Shown in pieces: positions 7,797-10,442 of a stretch of 10,442 nucleotides of DNA (the first letter of the stretch is position 1; every line of letters starts with the position of its first letter). The stretch comes from Porticoccus sp. (GTDB lineage: Bacteria; Pseudomonadota; Gammaproteobacteria; Pseudomonadales; Porticoccaceae). The position numbers and the translations under genes are program-made. The notes under the pieces are model-generated. The model worked only from the letters and a program-made list of their open reading frames with translations. It did not search any database and was not told where the DNA came from. The DNA lies in contig JALQUJ010000118.1 of the NCBI GenBank assembly GCA_023263825.1, positions 1-10,442 of the forward strand. Direction: 5' to 3'.

Positions 7797-8162
7797 CTAC
7801 TCATCATCTTCCGCGGGCTCTATTTCGCAGAGCAATGGATGTTCATTGTCTCTGGCATACTGATTAACTTGGGTCGCCTTTGTTTCAGCAATATCGTGTA
7901 CATAAATGCCACATACTGCCTTACCTTCCGTGTGTACTTTCAACATAACCCTTGTTGCAGCATCTCTATTCAAACTAAAAAAGAACTCAAGCAATTCGAC
8001 CACAAATTCCATTGGTGTGTAGTCATCATTAAAGATAACCACTTTGTACATTGGCGGCTTTTTGAGCTCTGGCCTAGTTTCTTCGACAACAGTAGCGGTG
8101 TCATGGTGCCATTCGTGCTCATCATCTTTATTGCTAGAAATAATGCTTAATTTAATATCCAT
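7797..8162 (-). CDS. clpS: ATP-dependent Clp protease adapter ClpS
   Basis: ClpS is the N-recognin that binds proteins starting with Leu, Phe, Trp or Tyr and hands them to ClpA. The product is 121 residues; E. coli ClpS is 106. The core from KPPMYKVVIFNDDYTPMEF to YARDNEHPLLCEIE is highly conserved. The N-degron pocket residues N45, D46, D47, M51, V76 and H77 match E. coli N34, D35, D36, M40, V65 and H66 at a constant offset of 11. The extra length is an N-terminal extension rich in Asp, Glu and His (DDEHEWHHD) ahead of the core; the ClpS N-terminus is the flexible part that enters the ClpA pore. ATG 8162 is the only ATG before residue 38, so the extension seems real, though its ribosome binding site is weak. 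It is first in the clpS-clpA operon and divergent from cspD. Confidence 0.97.
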   Translation of the reverse strand: MDIKLSIISSNKDDEHEWHHDTATVVEETRPELKKPPMYKVVIFNDDYTPMEFVVELLEFFFSLNRDAATRVMLKVHTEGKAVCGIYVHDIAETKATQVNQYARDNEHPLLCEIEPAEDDE

Positions 8163-8196
8163 ACGTTCTACTACTAAAAATCGACTTTTCTTACCC

Positions 8197-8210
8197 CCTA
8201 TTTTAATAGG
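8197..8210. repeat. 14-bp palindrome upstream of clpS
   Basis: CCTATT, a TT centre and AATAGG form a near-perfect dyad about 35 bp upstream of the clpS start. It could be an operator or overlap a -10 element for leftward transcription. The role is unknown. Confidence 0.4.
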
Positions 8211-8271
8211 AATAATCGTCTTGTGTTCACTTTTTCGATGTTTTCTGACTATTGACTTAATAGTAAATAAC

Positions 8272-8305
8272 CTATAGAAACTATAGTTGGATAAAAGTTG
8301 TCCAA
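8272..8305. repeat. Clustered short dyads upstream of cspD
   Basis: CTATAG is present twice, separated by AAA (8272-8286). It is immediately followed by TTGGA and TCCAA arms around a 9-nt centre (8287-8305). The first pair overlaps a possible cspD -10. These could be protein-binding sites or a weak hairpin. Confidence 0.35.
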
Positions 8306-8394
8306 TATGGGTGTTAAATCATCATGCTTTATGAGGTTAAGCACTATAAACTACTTATTTTTATAACCTAACTGTCCAGCAAGGGGTTTCTAAT

Positions 8395-8658
8395 ATGCCG
8401 ACAGGTACAGTTAAGTGGTTCAATAACGCGAAAGGATATGGTTTTATCCTTTCCTCTGATGGTGTCAGTGATATTTTTGCCCATTACTCAGCAATAACGA
8501 TGGATGGCTACAAAACATTGAAAGCTGGCCAAGAAGTGAGTTATGAGCTTGTCGAGGGTGAAAAGGGCCAACATGCGACCAATATAGCACCTACAGGTCA
8601 CGCGCCTGAGGCAGAAAATGAATTGCAACAAGATGCCCCAGAGGTTGAAAACGAGTGA
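8395..8658 (+). CDS. cspD: Cold-shock domain protein CspD
   Basis: CspD is a single-stranded nucleic acid binding protein of the cold-shock family; in E. coli it is a stationary-phase inhibitor of DNA replication and is not cold-induced. The product is 87 residues: a cold-shock domain at about 1-66 and a tail. GTVKWFNNAKGYGFI contains RNP1 (KGYGFI, 13-18). RNP2 reads DIFAHYSAI (26-34), with the variant typical of CspD instead of VFVHF. TMDGYKTLKAGQEV also follows CspD rather than CspA. The C-terminus is an acidic tail with two near copies of a heptapeptide, APEAENE (70-76) and APEVENE (81-87), longer than the E. coli protein (74 residues). The start ATG 8395 follows AAGGGG with an 8-nt gap. 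It is divergent from clpS and ends at the terminator at 8705-8740. The placement beside clpS matches many gammaproteobacteria. Confidence 0.96.
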   Translation: MPTGTVKWFNNAKGYGFILSSDGVSDIFAHYSAITMDGYKTLKAGQEVSYELVEGEKGQHATNIAPTGHAPEAENELQQDAPEVENE

Positions 8659-8704
8659 TATTCGTGACTGAAGAGTCTTAAATACAGCGTTTTCTAGTAA
8701 AAAT

Positions 8705-8740
8705 AAGACCTTCTTAAGGCTTTAGAGAGGTTTTTTCTTT
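8705..8740 (+). terminator. Rho-independent terminator of cspD
   Basis: Bases 8705-8716 pair with 8723-8734 (AAGACCTT arm with GAGGTTTT, plus inner pairs; one C/A mismatch and several G-T wobbles), leaving a 6-nt loop. The stem is followed by TTTTTTCTTT. It lies 46 nt after the cspD stop. Confidence 0.75.
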
Positions 8741-8930
8741 CTGAAGCCTCTTATACTTTCCGAATATATCTTAACGATAGACCCTTCCCTATCTATAAAT
8801 AACCCCACACCGCTACTCATACTGTAAACTCCTAGCATCTACGAAACTGCTAGCCACCTACCGAAGTACCTTCTCGTTTATTTTCAACAATCCAGTACAA
8901 TTACATTCTTGCAGGTACTACGGACTTTTC
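8741..8930 (+). promoter_or_regulatory. Gap between cspD terminator and rluE; likely rluE leader/promoter
   Basis: No gene is recognised in this 190-bp stretch. It contains an inverted repeat CTAGCA (8832-8837) / TGCTAG (8848-8853) with a 10-nt spacer, and a smaller one, GATAG (8776-8780) / CTATC (8789-8793). TACAAT at 8896-8901 is a possible -10 for rluE, about 30 nt before its ATG, but no good -35 precedes it. In many related genomes icd lies beside cspD; nothing resembling icd is left here. Confidence 0.4.
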
Positions 8931-9542
8931 ATGGCAAACATCGTTCTGTTTAACAAACCCTATGGCGTATTAAGCCAATTTTCGGATAACGATGGTCACC
9001 CAGGTCTGAAAAAATATATGAATCATCCTGGGTTTTATCCAATGGGAAGATTAGATCGTGATTCTGAAGGCTTGCTACTTCTGTCCGATGATGGCCAGTT
9101 GCAAGCCAGAGTTGCAGATCCAAAACATAAGATGGAAAAAACCTATATTGCCCAGGTCGAAGGTGATATCACTTCAAGTGCCATTGATAGCTTATGTGAT
9201 GGCATTGAGTTGAATGATGGTATAACAAAGCCTGCTAAAGCAAAAAAGATTAATCCACCAGCTATAGCGCCCCGTATTCCTCTTATTCGAAGCCGAGAGA
9301 GTATCCCAACCAGCTGGATTGAATTGATCATTACCGAAGGGCGCAATCGGCAAGTTAGACGAATGACAGCTGCTGTTGGTTTCCCCACCCTTAGACTTAT
9401 CCGTACCGCTATTGGTCCCTGGCAATTAGGTAATATCAAAGCTGGAGAATATCAGCTAGAGAAAATTCATTTACCCCAACAGCATAAAGTGAAAGCCGCG
9501 AGCAGAAAGAAACCCAAACCTAGACAGGTAAGGAAACCCTAG
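8931..9542 (+). CDS. rluE: 23S rRNA pseudouridine synthase RluE (RsuA family)
   Basis: RluE converts U2457 of E. coli 23S rRNA, in the peptidyl transferase region, to pseudouridine. The protein is 203 residues and has no N-terminal S4 domain, as expected for RluE. It begins with the LFNKPYGVLSQF strand and contains the catalytic motif GRLDRDSEGLLLLS with nucleophile Asp42. SIPTSWIELIITEGRNRQVR continues into RMTAAVGFPTLRLIR, which closely follows E. coli RluE and separates it from RluB, RluF and RsuA. The C-terminus is a basic tail (KAASRKKPKPRQVRKP), probably aiding rRNA binding. The start is ATG 8931, with GGA 8 nt upstream. Its end overlaps the ribosome binding site of the NUDIX gene, which starts 1 nt after the stop, so the two are likely co-translated. 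Subfamily assignment is strong. Confidence 0.94.
   Translation: MANIVLFNKPYGVLSQFSDNDGHPGLKKYMNHPGFYPMGRLDRDSEGLLLLSDDGQLQARVADPKHKMEKTYIAQVEGDITSSAIDSLCDGIELNDGITKPAKAKKINPPAIAPRIPLIRSRESIPTSWIELIITEGRNRQVRRMTAAVGFPTLRLIRTAIGPWQLGNIKAGEYQLEKIHLPQQHKVKAASRKKPKPRQVRKP
9529..9534 (+). promoter_or_regulatory. Ribosome binding site of the NUDIX gene
   Basis: TAAGGA inside the last codons of rluE is 9 nt before TTG 9544. It supports that TTG as the true start, and hence the reading that the gene is interrupted by a frameshift. Confidence 0.65.
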
Positions 9543-9543
9543 T

Positions 9544-9991
9544 TTGCCAGACACCATACATTTAACCGTTGCCATGGTAATTGAGCATCGCCATCGTTTT
9601 TTTGATGGTCAAAGAGTTACGTGATGGAGAAATAAAATACAACCAACCTGCTGGTCATGTTGAACCGGGAGAAACGCCAGCCGAAGCTGCAATACGTGAA
9701 ACCCTGGAAGAAACAGGCTGGCATATTGAGCTAACAAACATTATCAGTTTTTCAACGTTTAAAGCACCCTCAAATGGGGTGACCTACTATCGACTGGCTT
9801 TTGCAGCTCATACCATTGAGTTTGATGAGGGGGTAGAAATAGATAGTGATATCGAGGAGGCGTTGTGGTTGAGTTATGAAGAAATTTTAAACTATGAGCC
9901 AAAACTAAGAAGCCCTATGGTACTTCAGGCAATCAATGATTATCGATCTGGGCAACGCTATTCATTGGATTTGCTACAAGTCCATCGGTAG
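9544..9991 (+). pseudogene. nudJ: NudJ-type NUDIX hydrolase, split by a one-base frameshift
   Basis: E. coli NudJ is a NUDIX phosphatase that acts on HMP-pyrophosphate, thiamine pyrophosphate and nucleotides. The natural start is TTG 9544, with TAAGGA 9 nt upstream and 1 nt after the rluE stop. It encodes PDTIHLTVAMVIEHRHRF, the expected first strand, and then hits the 7-T run at 9597-9603 and stops at TGA after FDGQRVT. The rest of the family sequence (LMVKELRDGEIKYNQPAGH onward) is in the +1 frame and is intact to 9991. Removing one T joins them into a 148-residue protein, against 153 for E. coli NudJ. The NUDIX box runs from G37 to W59 (GHVEPGE, seven residues, then RETLEETGW) with all consensus residues. 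The C-terminus has LRSPMVLQAINDYRSGQRYS, a NudJ feature. The downstream frame alone could start at TTG 9581 or ATG 9605, without a good ribosome binding site, and would lack the first strand. Sequencing error is as likely as a real mutation. Confidence 0.85.
9597..9603 (+). other. 7-T homopolymer at the NUDIX frameshift
   Basis: Seven T's lie where the two NUDIX frames meet. Six T's would restore HRFLMVKEL in a single frame. A homopolymer is a common site of indel error, replication slippage and, less often, transcriptional slippage. Confidence 0.85.
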
Positions 9992-10066
9992 AATTCGTGC
10001 CAATATGCCACAAATAGCTAGATCAAATATTTAAGTGAGAACTCCATAATTGTCAGCCAAGAAAGT

Positions 10067-10442
10067 ATGAACAAGCACGAAAAAGTAATCGTCGGCATGT
10101 CTGGTGGTGTTGATTCGTCGGTAACAGCACTGCTGCTTCAGCAACAAGGCTATGAAGTCGAAGGCCTGTTTATGAAAAATTGGGATGAAGATGACGGCAC
10201 AGATTATTGTACTGCTCGTGAAGATTTGGCAGATGCACAAGCTGTTGCTGATAAATTAGGTATTCACCTGCGTACCGCTAATTTTGCTGCTGAATACTGG
10301 GATAATGTATTCGAATATTTTTTAAAGGAGTACCAAGCTGGTCGAACTCCTAACCCTGACATTCTTTGTAATAGAGAAATAAAATTCAAAGTCTTTCTTG
10401 ATTATGCCCAGATTTTGGGTGCTGATCTTATTGCTACTGGTC
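10067..10442 (+). CDS. mnmA: tRNA-specific 2-thiouridylase MnmA (partial, C-terminus beyond window edge)
   Basis: MnmA installs the 2-thio group on U34 of tRNA-Lys, tRNA-Glu and tRNA-Gln, using ATP activation and sulfur relayed by the Tus proteins from IscS. The first 125 codons are present, about a third of the usual protein. The PP-loop SGGVDSS (12-18) binds ATP. LFMKNWDEDDGTDYCTARED follows the family closely. PNPDILCNREIKF carries the first catalytic cysteine, C101, equivalent to E. coli C102; the second cysteine lies beyond the window. The start ATG 10067 follows AAGAAAG and gives the standard N-terminus MNKHEKVIVGMSGG. It lies 75 nt after the NUDIX gene on the same strand; nudJ-mnmA is a conserved neighbour pair in gammaproteobacteria. 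Confidence 0.97.
   Translation, partial: MNKHEKVIVGMSGGVDSSVTALLLQQQGYEVEGLFMKNWDEDDGTDYCTAREDLADAQAVADKLGIHLRTANFAAEYWDNVFEYFLKEYQAGRTPNPDILCNREIKFKVFLDYAQILGADLIATG

Larger units (their letters stand above)
8163..8394. promoter_or_regulatory. Divergent clpS/cspD intergenic region with palindromes
   Basis: This 232-bp region must carry the promoters of clpS (leftward) and cspD (rightward). For cspD, TTGACT (8252-8257) and TATAGA (8273-8278) form a candidate pair, but with a short 15-bp spacer. Several dyads are present: a 14-bp palindrome at 8197-8210, CTATAG twice at 8272-8277 and 8281-8286, and TTGGA/TCCAA arms at 8287-8291 and 8301-8305. No regulator can be assigned. The region is clearly more AT-rich than the flanking genes, as expected for promoter DNA. 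Confidence 0.5.

Noticed and set aside
5752..7867. Plus-strand open frames opposite clpA
   Set aside because: They are shadows of the intact clpA reading frame, with no plausible start signals or similarity.
9581..9991. Treating the downstream NUDIX frame as a complete gene
   Set aside because: TTG 9581 has no good ribosome binding site and the protein would lack the first beta-strand, which is intact in the other frame.
1..10442. CRISPR arrays, tRNA or rRNA genes, insertion sequences
   Set aside because: I saw no regularly spaced repeats, tRNA-like cloverleaf, rRNA sequence or transposase; the gaps are all under 300 bp.

Overview
This is core chromosome of a gammaproteobacterium that is not enterobacterial. 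The base composition is moderately AT-rich. The gene order ftsK | trxB-aat-bpt-infA | clpA-clpS | cspD | rluE-nudJ-mnmA resembles that of Pseudomonas, Marinobacter and Cellvibrio relatives. The IF-1, ClpA, ClpS, TrxB, RluE and MnmA proteins align residue by residue with what I remember of the E. coli proteins. I cannot name the genus from sequence alone, and I saw no mobile element, CRISPR array, tRNA, rRNA or phage gene.

Layout. Positions 1-2299 (minus strand) hold ftsK, the DNA translocase of the divisome; its last few dozen codons lie beyond the left edge. A 228-bp divergent region leads to a plus-strand run of trxB (thioredoxin reductase), aat (leucyl/phenylalanyl-tRNA-protein transferase), bpt (ATE-type aspartate/glutamate leucyltransferase) and infA (translation initiation factor IF-1). 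Convergent to infA are clpA and, upstream of it, clpS (minus strand). A hairpin whose T-run lies on the minus strand separates infA from clpA. Divergent from clpS is cspD, followed by a good Rho-independent terminator. After a gap of about 190 bp come rluE (23S rRNA pseudouridine synthase), a NudJ-type NUDIX hydrolase and the first 125 codons of mnmA (tRNA 2-thiouridylase), which runs off the right edge.

How the genes fit together. The middle of the window is the bacterial N-degron pathway. Aat and Bpt add Leu/Phe to secondary N-degrons, ClpS captures the resulting primary N-degrons, and ClpA unfolds the cargo for ClpP, whose gene is not here. The rest are housekeeping genes for redox (trxB), translation start (infA), stationary-phase replication control (cspD) and RNA modification (rluE, mnmA).

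Main points of interest. The NUDIX gene is split by what looks like one extra T in a 7-T run: the first beta-strand and a good ribosome binding site are in one frame, and the NUDIX box is in another. lrp is absent between ftsK and trxB, and icd is absent next to cspD. The ftsK start appears to be a TTG. The clpS-cspD divergent region holds clustered palindromes. I found no convincing novel system; this is mostly an ordinary core region.
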